The notes under the pieces: generated by a model | What the model was told of the DNA's origin: nothing | Databases searched by the model: none | What the model saw: the letters and a program-made list of their open reading frames with translations, nothing else | Assembly (NCBI GenBank): GCA_030835005.1 | Contig: JAUQWT010000141.1 | Span: forward strand, 1-25,865 | Length of the DNA: 25,865 bases | Reading direction: 5' to 3' | Origin: Ignavibacteria bacterium | GTDB lineage: Bacteria > Bacteroidota > Ignavibacteria > Tepidaquicellales > OLB5 | In this document: in pieces, positions 6,729-14,589 of the stretch | How the letters are laid out: each line of letters begins with the position of its first letter | Position numbering within the stretch: position 1 is the stretch's first letter | Made by a program: the position numbers and the translations under genes

Positions 6729-9254
6729 TCAGTACTTTATTTCAAGTGCATCATCTTCATCTTCAAATCCTAGCAGCTTTACCAGATTTACCTGCAGGTA
6801 ATTCACAAGTGATGAAGTCACAATATCATTAATTGTATTTCCTCCGGGAACTGCGTAGTACACAAGCTTGTATCTTTCTCCGATTTTCGTGATTTTCTTG
6901 GCATATTTTACTGCTTCAAACAATCCGCCGATCTCATCAATCAGCTTTTTGTTAAATGCATCTGTGCCAAGCCACACTCTTCCCTGCGCCACCTGTTCAA
7001 CTTCTTCCTTCGACATTTTTCTTCCTTCGGTTATTGCTGAAATGAACCTGTCATAATAATGGTCAATAATACCCTGAATGATCTCGATTTCCTTCTCATC
7101 CAGTTTAGTATATACAGAACTAATATCAGAATTTTCGCCGCGTTTGAAATTTTCAACTTTCAACTTCTGGCCGGAAATAAGACTATCCAGATTCGGAATG
7201 GCAGTGAATACACCAATGCTCCCTGTAACTGTCATTTCGTCTGCAAATATCTTATCAGCACTTACGGATACATAATACCCTCCAGAAGCGGCAGCACTGC
7301 CCATGGAAACGATCAGTTTCTTCTTATATTTTTTCTTAAGGCGGATAATTGCTGCATTTATCTCTGCAGAGCCAAGCGCTGAGCCGCCGCCGGAATCAAC
7401 TCTGAGAACTACAATCTTTACTTTCGGATTAGCGAAAGCATCCTCAAGCTGCTTGACAACTGTTTCTGATCCAGTTGATCTCCCTCCGCTTAAATAAGGA
7501 ATTGGCAAAGTTACCGGCGGGGGAGCCTGGCTTTCTCCCGGAGTAATGCTGGCATATACTCCGACTATTGCAATTTGCGGAGGTTCGCTCCATTGGTCAT
7601 CCCAAACCGAACGATTTATGGATTTTACAATGTTTGAAGTCTTTGAGTGTGATTCGGATATCTGTTTTGCGTCATCATACCATCCAAGTTTGTCAACCAA
7701 ACCAAGCCTAAGGGCTTCACTTCCTGTGAGCGGCTGGGAAAGTTTTGTCTTCAGGTAATCATCTAAAGTCAGGTTCCTGCCCCTTACCACTCTTGAAAGC
7801 ATTTTTTCATAGATAATATCCAGCATTCTGTTTATGACTTCTTTGCCTTCTTCACTTGTGGAATCAAGCAATCCCTGGAAAGTGAGCTTATACTTACCGG
7901 CATGGAATACCTGCAGATCGATACCGTACTTTTGAAGGAACTGGTGATAATTCATTACATCAATACTCAAGCCGTAAAAGAAGAATGCTTCGGGCGGCAT
8001 GATAATATCATTTGCAAAAGTTGCCACATAATATTCGCCAGGGCCTGCATCCTGCGGAAAATATGCAGTTACAGTTTTACCTTTTGACCTAAACCGCTCG
8101 AGTGAATTTGTGAGCTCTTCGATGCCGGCATTAATTTCAAACCTCCCGGAAGCGATCGGGTAGATCTTCAGAAGCATTCCCTTAACAGAAGGATCAGCCG
8201 CAGCGTAATCTATATCAGCTATTACTTCGTGAATGCTTCTCTTTCCTTTTCCAAGCAGCCCGAAGAAAACATCTTCGGTGTTATAATCCTGCAAAGAGCC
8301 GGAAAGTGTTATCTCTATTATCTTCTTGCTTTCAGGGATGATGCTTTTTCTTTTTTCCATTGAATAAGAAAGAGAAAAATGATTACCTGCTGTCCTATAT
8401 TTGGTATCTACACCATTTGAACCCGTTCCGGGTATTCTGGTAAATGGGTTTGCATACCTAATAGAGGTATTCGGAAAATTAAAACTCATTCCAAGGTTGA
8501 AAGAAATCGACTTTGCTCTATTGTACAGCAAAGAATAACTCCCGTTAACATAGAGTCCGTTCATAATTCTGGTTTCGGCTCCAAATTTGAACTGACGATT
8601 TTCAAAGAAACCGAAATTATCATATGGAATAAAGCTGAAATCACCCATCAGCGTTAATCTGTCATTTTTAATTGGCCTAATGGCTGCGCCAAAAAGGTAC
8701 TTGGTTGCAACTACCTGGTTTGCGCTGTACGAGTCATTGATCCTGCATGTAAATGCAGTTGAGAGGACCTCTGATGGCCTATACAGAAAGCCGATACTTC
8801 CCCTGTATTTATTCTCTTTTACATTGTCAAAACGTGAAGGAGTTGAGAGCATAGAAAGAAACTGTGCTTCCATGAGCAAACCAGCTGAAAAAGTTTTGTT
8901 TCCAAAGCCGAAACCCAATGAAAACTGTCCAACTGCTCTATCCCTTCGGATGATATCCGGTACAAAACCTCTGAAGGCGATTCCAAAGGAACCGGCATTT
9001 ACCATAAAGTCAGTTTCGTTGAGCTGTACATTCCTGCCGGAATTTTGCATAAAAACATTAAATGCAACGTTCAGTCTGTGCCCTAAGCCCAGTACTGCGG
9101 GATTATACCGGAATGCATTTGCACCCTCATCATGCGCTGAAAACAAGTATAGTTCATTGCTTGGATTGAAAAGGTTGAAATCCTGGGTATATAACTTATT
9201 TGATAAAAAAGAGATCAGAAGTGAAAAAACAACTAAGGCTAATTTGGTTTTCAT
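6729..9254 (-). CDS. sppA: SppA-type signal peptide peptidase fused to an N-terminal outer-membrane barrel-like domain
   Basis: The 841-residue product has a signal peptide (about 1-24). Residues 25-300 resemble an outer-membrane beta-barrel of the PorV/FadL type: a GANAFRYNPAVLGLG segment near 44-58, then many alternating, aromatic-ended strands. A two-lobed SppA serine protease occupies about 311-800. The expected Lys/Ser dyad is present: K456 in GKYK of the first lobe and S657 in AASGGYY of the second, with TGSIGVF at 677-683. SppA normally degrades cleaved signal peptides at the inner membrane. Here the usual N-terminal membrane anchor seems replaced by a barrel. I chose the ATG at 9254 (MKTKLALVVF) because the frame extends upstream only into a non-coding repeat. 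It lies between two propeller genes on the same strand. The peptidase identity is firm; the barrel is a pattern-based call. Confidence 0.9.
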   Translation of the reverse strand: MKTKLALVVFSLLISFLSNKLYTQDFNLFNPSNELYLFSAHDEGANAFRYNPAVLGLGHRLNVAFNVFMQNSGRNVQLNETDFMVNAGSFGIAFRGFVPDIIRRDRAVGQFSLGFGFGNKTFSAGLLMEAQFLSMLSTPSRFDNVKENKYRGSIGFLYRPSEVLSTAFTCRINDSYSANQVVATKYLFGAAIRPIKNDRLTLMGDFSFIPYDNFGFFENRQFKFGAETRIMNGLYVNGSYSLLYNRAKSISFNLGMSFNFPNTSIRYANPFTRIPGTGSNGVDTKYRTAGNHFSLSYSMEKRKSIIPESKKIIEITLSGSLQDYNTEDVFFGLLGKGKRSIHEVIADIDYAAADPSVKGMLLKIYPIASGRFEINAGIEELTNSLERFRSKGKTVTAYFPQDAGPGEYYVATFANDIIMPPEAFFFYGLSIDVMNYHQFLQKYGIDLQVFHAGKYKLTFQGLLDSTSEEGKEVINRMLDIIYEKMLSRVVRGRNLTLDDYLKTKLSQPLTGSEALRLGLVDKLGWYDDAKQISESHSKTSNIVKSINRSVWDDQWSEPPQIAIVGVYASITPGESQAPPPVTLPIPYLSGGRSTGSETVVKQLEDAFANPKVKIVVLRVDSGGGSALGSAEINAAIIRLKKKYKKKLIVSMGSAAASGGYYVSVSADKIFADEMTVTGSIGVFTAIPNLDSLISGQKLKVENFKRGENSDISSVYTKLDEKEIEIIQGIIDHYYDRFISAITEGRKMSKEEVEQVAQGRVWLGTDAFNKKLIDEIGGLFEAVKYAKKITKIGERYKLVYYAVPGGNTINDIVTSSLVNYLQVNLVKLLGFEDEDDALEIKY

Positions 9255-9286
9255 GACCCGTACGATAAAGTTGAGGAATGATTTAA

Positions 9287-9294
9287 CAAATATA
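9287..9294 (-). promoter_or_regulatory. Weak candidate -7 element upstream of sppA
   Basis: The minus strand reads TATATTTG, matching the Bacteroidota TAnnTTTG -7 consensus, 32 bp before the sppA ATG. No clear TTG element is found at the expected distance upstream and the area is very AT-rich, so a chance match is quite possible. Confidence 0.25.
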
Positions 9295-9363
9295 AATATA
9301 AATGTATTATGGAAAAAATAAATTAAAGTGCAGAAGAAATTTAAGTAATGCATTTTTTTGAAA

Positions 9364-9431
9364 CCGGAATTGCGGCTAAAGCCGTTCTTGCTTTTCATTA
9401 ATACCACGACCTAAAGGTCGCGGCAAATCAA
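9364..9431 (-). repeat. Two-hairpin intergenic repeat, copy 2 (inverted)
   Basis: Read on the minus strand this has the same order as copy 1. Hairpin 1 is CCGCGACC-TTTA-GGTCGTGG (9404-9423, one mismatch in the stem). A spacer beginning TATTAA follows, then hairpin 2, CGGC-TTTA-GCCG (9373-9384). The TTGATTTGCC flank also matches copy 1 (TTGAATTGCC). Together the copies form inverted repeats around sppA and the 5250-6542 propeller gene. Confidence 0.72.
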
Positions 9432-9563
9432 GAATGAATTACATAGTCCTAGCTCAAATCCAGATAAGAATAAGTCACAAATTCCAGATTACTTTTCTTG
9501 ACCCTCAACCATATGCCCCTCTAACAGAGGGAAAAAGCAGAATACAATAAATTGCCGGAATTA

Positions 9564-9600
9564 CCCCTCTCCTTTCAGGAGAGGGGGTCAGGGGGTGAGG
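9564..9600. repeat. CT/GA palindrome with G-rich tail
   Basis: CCCCTCTCCT (9564-9573) pairs perfectly with AGGAGAGGGG (9577-9586) across a 3-nt loop, and the G-rich tail GTCAGGGGGTGAGG follows. A smaller hairpin with the same CCCTCT/AGAGGG core lies at 9517-9531. The shape fits a dispersed intergenic repeat; copy number elsewhere cannot be judged from this window. Confidence 0.55.
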
Positions 9601-9645
9601 TCGCATATGCATTTTGCACTTCATCATAAATCAACAAGCAGTAAC

Positions 9646-9676
9646 AAAAAAAGCCTGCATTAAAAATGCAGGCTTT
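9646..9676 (-). terminator. Rho-independent terminator of the 9701-11683 gene
   Basis: On the minus strand AAAGCCTGCAT-TTTTA-ATGCAGGCTTT forms a perfect 11-bp stem, followed by an unbroken T-run. It begins about 24 bp after the stop codon at 9701. Confidence 0.88.
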
Positions 9677-9700
9677 GAATTTCTTAATATTAGATCATAA

Positions 9701-11683
9701 TTATTTTATCAACATCATTTTTTTCACATCGGTGAAATCACCCGCGGAGAGTTTATAGAAATAAATTCCGCTCGGAAGATTCACTGCATTGAAATCAAAA
9801 TTATAATTTCCGGCAGCCATGTTGATATTATTTATCAGCAGTGCAGTTTCCCTGCCAAGCATGTCATATACTTTCAATGTAACAAAAGCATTCTCCGGCA
9901 ATCCGAACTTTATGTTTGTAACCGGATTGAACGGATTTGGATAATTCTGCCGCAAGCTGAATACAGACGGAACTTCACCGCTGATTGGCTGTATGCCAAC
10001 AAAATTGCCAACTCTTATCTGGTAAGACCTTTTATGAGTTCTAGGACCGCCTGTTTCAGCGCCTGTGACCTCTACCGTATAAAGTCCTAGGGGCACATTG
10101 GCAGTTGAGGTGGTAATTATCATTACGGAATCTGATACACCTGTGAATGTCCTTACATTACCAGGGCTGAAAGTTGGCGTCAACGTTCCCGGTGAAGGAG
10201 AAGGTGCTATTGTTGTTGTATATGTTACCTGTCCGGCATATGGACCCATAACAGGATTTCTCATTCTTACAACAGAGGTAGAACTTGCATTTATGCTATC
10301 TATTGATTTGGAAAATGATATTCCGTAATCAGGCAGGTAAGCATGAAAATCCTGCAAAGAATTATTCTGGCCTGTATAGAATGGGAAAGTCATTGTTTTG
10401 CCTGCCATCCCCTGGTAATCTCCCAGGTAATTGGCATCACCCGGCTGGCCGATCAGTATTACATTCGGATTAAAACTTTGATTGCCTATCTTGAAATTAT
10501 TAAATGTCAAGCCGCCATCAGTTGAAACAGCTCCCCATGTTTCTGTTATAATATTGTTTAGAGTATCTACTCTTGAATCCCACCAAAAAGACCAAACTCT
10601 TCCCAGATCATCAACAGAAACATCTGTCATCCACTGGTCATTAAATGTACCGTCATCATTAACTCTTATCGGACTGCCTGAGCTCCAAGTAAGCCCTCCG
10701 TCAGTTGATCTTGTGCAGAAAATATCTGCAAAATCCGGTCCCGGTGGATTAGTAGCATAAATATTGTAAATATATCCGCGCCTCGGGCCGTTTGACATAT
10801 CAACTGCGATCTGCGGCATCCCGTTTACCCTGATATTGTTCTTAAGAACATTCCTTCCGCCAAGTCCAATTGAACCCGGAGTAGAATGTGAAGAAGCTAT
10901 GATTGGTGAAGTAAATGTTGCGCCGCCATCAGAGGATATTCTGATGGAAGTTCCGCCTCCATTATACCATGAAAGGTAAACCCTTCCGCCTGGGCCTACA
11001 GCAATATTGGGACCGGGATTTGGCGAACCTGAACCCATGTTGCCGATCAAGCTCCATGTAGCCCCGTTATTTGTACTTCTGTGAAAGGCAACTTGCGCAC
11101 CTGCTGCAAAATTAACATAAGCCATGTAAACATGGTTCTGGTATATTCCGCCTGTTACATCAGCTGCAATCCATTCTTTATCTGCCTGCGAATTAGAGAC
11201 TGCATTACCTAAGTTTGTCCAGCTTACGCCGCCGTTTGAGGATCTGTAAATCCGCACTCCGCTGGCCAGAACTGCAAGGTATAAATTCCCAAGGCTATCC
11301 GAGCAGAACACCGGGTCACCCTGGCTTGCTCCTACATTCACACTTCCCCATGATACGCCCCCGTTTGTAGTATAATACACAAGCGAAGCTCCTGAAAATC
11401 CGGTTACTCTGTTATCAGAGCCAACAAAATTGAGCGGATTGCGCACATTTACAGCTATGTCTGTTTCGGCAAATCCGTTTGTAGTGGAAACCTGATAGTT
11501 ATCAAAAGGTCCAACAGATATTATTGCTTCAATTCCGTATGGATCAACCGGAAAGACTTTTGGAAACTGAAGCTTTAATGGTAATGGAATTGTGCTGTGC
11601 CTGGCATTAGGGTCAATTTGAGAATTAGTACTGCTAACTGCAAAAAAAAGCAATAAAGCTAAAGAAGAGAGCCACTTAGTCAT
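9701..11683 (-). CDS. T9SS-exported Asp-box propeller protein with extra beta-sandwich-like domain
   Basis: The 660-residue protein begins with a signal peptide (MTKWLSSLALLLFFAVSSTNSQ). Its propeller has six Asp boxes at about 105, 148, 203, 250, 326 and 387. A beta-rich region of about 100 residues (455-560) may be Ig-like. A type A T9SS sorting domain follows at about 574-660 (SLRQNYPNPFNP to KKMMLIK). The propeller shares specific motifs with the tandem trio at 2132-6542, notably NGMP followed by DMSNGPRRGYIY at about 287-306 and IRVNDD at 339-344. It is thus a more distant member of that family, not just another BNR protein. It has its own terminator, and the nearest upstream gene is divergent, so it is probably monocistronic. 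Substrate and activity are unknown. Confidence 0.9.
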   Translation of the reverse strand: MTKWLSSLALLLFFAVSSTNSQIDPNARHSTIPLPLKLQFPKVFPVDPYGIEAIISVGPFDNYQVSTTNGFAETDIAVNVRNPLNFVGSDNRVTGFSGASLVYYTTNGGVSWGSVNVGASQGDPVFCSDSLGNLYLAVLASGVRIYRSSNGGVSWTNLGNAVSNSQADKEWIAADVTGGIYQNHVYMAYVNFAAGAQVAFHRSTNNGATWSLIGNMGSGSPNPGPNIAVGPGGRVYLSWYNGGGTSIRISSDGGATFTSPIIASSHSTPGSIGLGGRNVLKNNIRVNGMPQIAVDMSNGPRRGYIYNIYATNPPGPDFADIFCTRSTDGGLTWSSGSPIRVNDDGTFNDQWMTDVSVDDLGRVWSFWWDSRVDTLNNIITETWGAVSTDGGLTFNNFKIGNQSFNPNVILIGQPGDANYLGDYQGMAGKTMTFPFYTGQNNSLQDFHAYLPDYGISFSKSIDSINASSTSVVRMRNPVMGPYAGQVTYTTTIAPSPSPGTLTPTFSPGNVRTFTGVSDSVMIITTSTANVPLGLYTVEVTGAETGGPRTHKRSYQIRVGNFVGIQPISGEVPSVFSLRQNYPNPFNPVTNIKFGLPENAFVTLKVYDMLGRETALLINNINMAAGNYNFDFNAVNLPSGIYFYKLSAGDFTDVKKMMLIK

Positions 11684-11891
11684 CTGTAATTTTAGATTGG
11701 TTTATAGAACTTAATCTTAATAATATTATATAAAGAGCACAAAAACAACTTAGAAAAGTATCTTAAAATAGTAGAATTCGTTAGCTTCTTTTACGGTTTA
11801 ATGCAGGAAAATGAAATTATATAGCTGATCAAGTTGTTTTTAAGTCTGATTAATCATTGAAACTTCGATTAAAATAGATTAACTTTATTTA
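11684..11891. promoter_or_regulatory. Divergent intergenic region with presumed promoters
   Basis: This 208-bp AT-rich stretch separates two divergent genes, so it must carry at least one promoter in each direction. On the plus strand a TTGAAA with a TAACTTTA about 17 bp further is visible, but it would place the transcript start almost at the ATG. On the minus strand a TATAATATT stretch lies about 45 bp before the start. Neither match is good enough to call a site. Confidence 0.4.
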
Positions 11892-14183
11892 ATGAAAATC
11901 CCAAATTTCTTAAAATTTTGCACAATAGCTGCACTTTTGTCAATACAGGCATGCTCTACATTCAACTATAAGACTTATGATGAAAAACAAAACGAGAATA
12001 TTGACGACCCGGATCCGAATTATGAACTGACTTTAGACCCCGATTTCCAGGATTTCACCAGCTTTATGTTCATTGGCAACAGGACTGAGAACTTCAGCAC
12101 TTATTTCAACACGTATTTTAACGCAAGCGAAAATTTCGATGATGCTTATACTGATTATGTAACACGTGTTCTTGCAAATTATAATGTAAGACAGGATTCA
12201 ATATTCGCAAAGCCCGTATTGTCTCCTGAGTCCATTGATAAGTTCAATGTCACGATTGAAAAAAGCTCCAAAGTGATACAATATCATAAAAGCAGTGAAT
12301 TCCTTGACAAGGCAGTTTTGCTTGTAGGGAAATCTTATTACCTGCTTGGAGATTACCTCAAGGCAGAAAGAAAATTCGGCGAGTTCATTTCAAAACTTAA
12401 GTCAAGCCGTTACCTTGATGAAGCACTTCTATATCTTGCCAAAACACAGTTAAGGCTGGATAATGAAAAGCCTGCAATAGAACGGCTTAATGATCTGATC
12501 AAAAATTCACGCGATGAGCAGGTAGTTTCAGAAAGCTACCAGTCAATTGCCGAATACTACCTTAACAAAAAGGACCATGAAAATGCGATAAGGAATTTTA
12601 AGGAAGCCATAAAATTCTCGAATGATAAAGAGTTCAAAGCCCAGATGCAGTTCCTGGTTGCCTCTGTAACTGCAAAAACGAACTCAAAACAGGCTGCTGT
12701 TGAGTTTGAAAGGGTGCTTGATTACGATGCTTCGTTTGACCTTGAATACCTCACTAAATTCAATCTTGCAAATAACCTGATATTAAGCGGAAGCTTCCCG
12801 AGAGCCAATACATATATTGAAGATATGAATGTGAAGTATAAGGATAACGTGCCCTATCTTGGCCAGATAGCTTACTTAAGGGGGTTCTATTTTGAAGAGA
12901 AGAAAGACCTGAAAAAGGCTATTGATCAGTATTATGAGGTAATCAAGAATTACCCTTCAACAATACCATCTGCAGATGCAAGTTTCAGGATAGGCAATTA
13001 TTTTGAGAACAACAAGTTTGACTTTCTGAACGCGCTCAGATATTACAGGTTTTCTACTGAACAGAATCCTGCGGGCACCTTTTACGGGAGCTCTTTTGCC
13101 AAACTGAATATTCTGAAAAGATATTTTCAGCTTCGTTCGGCAATTGCAGGGAAGGAAATCAAAACTGATTATGACGATGAATTCAGAAAGAAAACAAGCC
13201 TGACACCCGAGGATTTTGATCCAAATAATCTGCCGAAAAATAATGATGAGGGCAAAAACGGCGGGCATAGCGGCTCCGTTGTTCCGACGGATGACAGTAC
13301 AAAAGGAAGTAAAGAAACAGATTCATCGAAAATTGAAATTGCAGATACAACAGCGATTAAAGAAGTAGATATTGCTGCTTCGAAATTTGAACTTGCTGAG
13401 CTGTTCCTTTATGACCTCAACAGAACAGATTCGTGCGAATACTACCTGCTTGACGCTCTTGATGAATCTATTGATTATGAATTCACCGCCAAAGTGCTTT
13501 TTGCGCTATCTGCCCTGTACAGAAAGCTTGAAAATAATACAAAAAGTGATGAAATACTCAACCGAATAGTTAAGGACTACCCTCTATCAGAAGTAGCAAA
13601 CTCAAGCAGAAGACTTTTGAACATAAGCGTTATTGATAATACTAAAAGGGACGAGAGCGATAGTATGTATAATTCAGCTGAGTTGAGTTTCATAAACAAA
13701 GATTACAGCACTGCTTTGGATGGATTTAAAAATCTCCTTGTTTCATACCCTTCAACTGTGCACTATGACAGGGCACTATTCGGCATCGGGTGGATCTATG
13801 AGAATGTACTTTTTAATAATGACAGCGCATATATTTATTATTCCTCACTTATAAAAGGCGCGCCGAACTCTGAGGCTGCTGCAATTGTTATGCAGAAAGT
13901 TGAAGAGTATAACAACTTTAACAAAGTGCCTGTTGATACAAGCGGCGTAAAGACCGATTCAACTGCTATTGACGGGAATAGTATCGATCCCGGGCAGCTT
14001 TTGAAAGAACTGGAAGATTCAGAAAAAAAGAAATCAGATAATGGCGAAAACAGCGAACAGCCGCTGCAAAAAAGTGAAGATGAAATAAAAACGAAGACTG
14101 AAGAAGAAGTGAAAACGAATGTTGAAACAAAAACAGAGGAAGATATGATACCTGTTGATACACCAAAAGAAAAAGAGCAATGA
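11892..14183 (+). CDS. TPR-rich outer-membrane-type lipoprotein, possibly PorW/SprE-like
   Basis: The 763-residue protein starts with a lipoprotein signal peptide ending LSIQAC, so C21 would be lipidated. After a short segment (FNTYFNASENFDDA near 75) come many helical TPR-type repeats with the A/Y/L spacing of YfiO-like proteins (about 130-430). A charged, low-complexity linker lies at about 440-490, with further TPR-like repeats to about 680. The K/E-rich tail resembles disordered sequence. The arrangement (lipobox, short preamble, then LLVGKSYYLLGDYLKAERKF-like repeats) recalls PorW/SprE, the periplasmic T9SS lipoprotein. That identification rests on pattern only; an unrelated TPR scaffold is equally allowed. 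Its stop overlaps the next gene's ATG (ATGA), implying coupled translation. Confidence 0.75.
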   Translation: MKIPNFLKFCTIAALLSIQACSTFNYKTYDEKQNENIDDPDPNYELTLDPDFQDFTSFMFIGNRTENFSTYFNTYFNASENFDDAYTDYVTRVLANYNVRQDSIFAKPVLSPESIDKFNVTIEKSSKVIQYHKSSEFLDKAVLLVGKSYYLLGDYLKAERKFGEFISKLKSSRYLDEALLYLAKTQLRLDNEKPAIERLNDLIKNSRDEQVVSESYQSIAEYYLNKKDHENAIRNFKEAIKFSNDKEFKAQMQFLVASVTAKTNSKQAAVEFERVLDYDASFDLEYLTKFNLANNLILSGSFPRANTYIEDMNVKYKDNVPYLGQIAYLRGFYFEEKKDLKKAIDQYYEVIKNYPSTIPSADASFRIGNYFENNKFDFLNALRYYRFSTEQNPAGTFYGSSFAKLNILKRYFQLRSAIAGKEIKTDYDDEFRKKTSLTPEDFDPNNLPKNNDEGKNGGHSGSVVPTDDSTKGSKETDSSKIEIADTTAIKEVDIAASKFELAELFLYDLNRTDSCEYYLLDALDESIDYEFTAKVLFALSALYRKLENNTKSDEILNRIVKDYPLSEVANSSRRLLNISVIDNTKRDESDSMYNSAELSFINKDYSTALDGFKNLLVSYPSTVHYDRALFGIGWIYENVLFNNDSAYIYYSSLIKGAPNSEAAAIVMQKVEEYNNFNKVPVDTSGVKTDSTAIDGNSIDPGQLLKELEDSEKKKSDNGENSEQPLQKSEDEIKTKTEEEVKTNVETKTEEDMIPVDTPKEKEQ

Positions 14184-14521
14184 CCGGAAGCTGTATTTTC
14201 TGTAAGATCGCTGCCAAAGAGATCCCTTCAGATATAGTTTTTGAAAATGCAGATGTAATTGCATTCAAAGATCTATCGCCGCAGGCTCCAACTCATATCC
14301 TTATCATTCCGAAAACACACATATCCACAACAGAAGACATTAATGACTCAAACAGCAATATTGCCGGAAGGATGATCTTTGCAGCCTCAGAAATTGCAAA
14401 AGGACTTAAGCTTGAAGGTTATCGTTTGGTTTTTAACTGTAATGAAATTGCCGGACAAACTGTTTTCCATGTTCATTGCCATTTGCTTGGCGGCAGAAAC
14501 TTTGGCTGGCCTCCGGGTTAG
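14180..14521 (+). CDS. hinT: HIT-family nucleotide-binding hydrolase (HinT-like)
   Basis: The 113-residue protein has the size and layout of bacterial HinT, a purine nucleoside phosphoramidase. The active-site histidine triad is HVHCH at 97-101, with H99 the expected nucleophile. CIFC at 5-8 together with H47 fits the structural zinc site found in many bacterial members. IIPKTHI at 42-48 and FKDLSPQAPTH at 29-39 are also typical. The start codon overlaps the stop of the TPR gene by 4 bp (ATGA), so the two are almost certainly one operon. Cytoplasmic; the physiological substrate of HinT proteins is generally uncertain. Confidence 0.93.
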   Translation: MTGSCIFCKIAAKEIPSDIVFENADVIAFKDLSPQAPTHILIIPKTHISTTEDINDSNSNIAGRMIFAASEIAKGLKLEGYRLVFNCNEIAGQTVFHVHCHLLGGRNFGWPPG

Positions 14522-14559
14522 TTGGAGTATAGTGTAACCGAAGCTCTCTTCTGAAATAT

Positions 14560-14585
14560 CTTAAACATTAATATTTAAGTTTTTT
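14560..14585 (+). terminator. Weak candidate terminator after the HIT gene
   Basis: CTTAAA and TTTAAG form an AT-rich 6-bp stem around CATTAATA, followed by six T. It sits between the HIT stop and the S9 peptidase ATG, only 4 bp before the latter. The stem is weak, so readthrough into the peptidase gene is likely. Confidence 0.3.
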
Positions 14586-14589
14586 GCCT

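Larger units (their letters stand above)
9255..9700. other. 446-bp intergenic region rich in hairpin repeats
   Basis: I see no gene here. The left part is AT-rich leader upstream of sppA. Then come copy 2 of the two-hairpin repeat (9364-9431), a small CCCTCT-AAC-AGAGGG hairpin (9517-9531), a larger CT/GA palindrome with a G-rich tail (9564-9600), and the terminator of the 9701-11683 gene (9646-9676). The minus-strand open frame running from 9407 into sppA crosses repeat sequence and is not considered coding. Confidence 0.7.

Noticed and set aside
8680..9321. 213-codon open frame on the plus strand opposite sppA
   Set aside because: It is antisense to a well-supported gene, has no recognisable motif and no start-site support.
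9255..9407. 51-codon N-terminal extension of the sppA reading frame starting within the hairpin repeat
   Set aside because: It crosses non-coding repeat and AT-rich leader sequence, and a proper signal peptide begins at the ATG at 9254.
14584..14589. TTG start two codons before the S9 peptidase ATG
   Set aside because: It adds only two residues, and the ATG gives a normal signal peptide.
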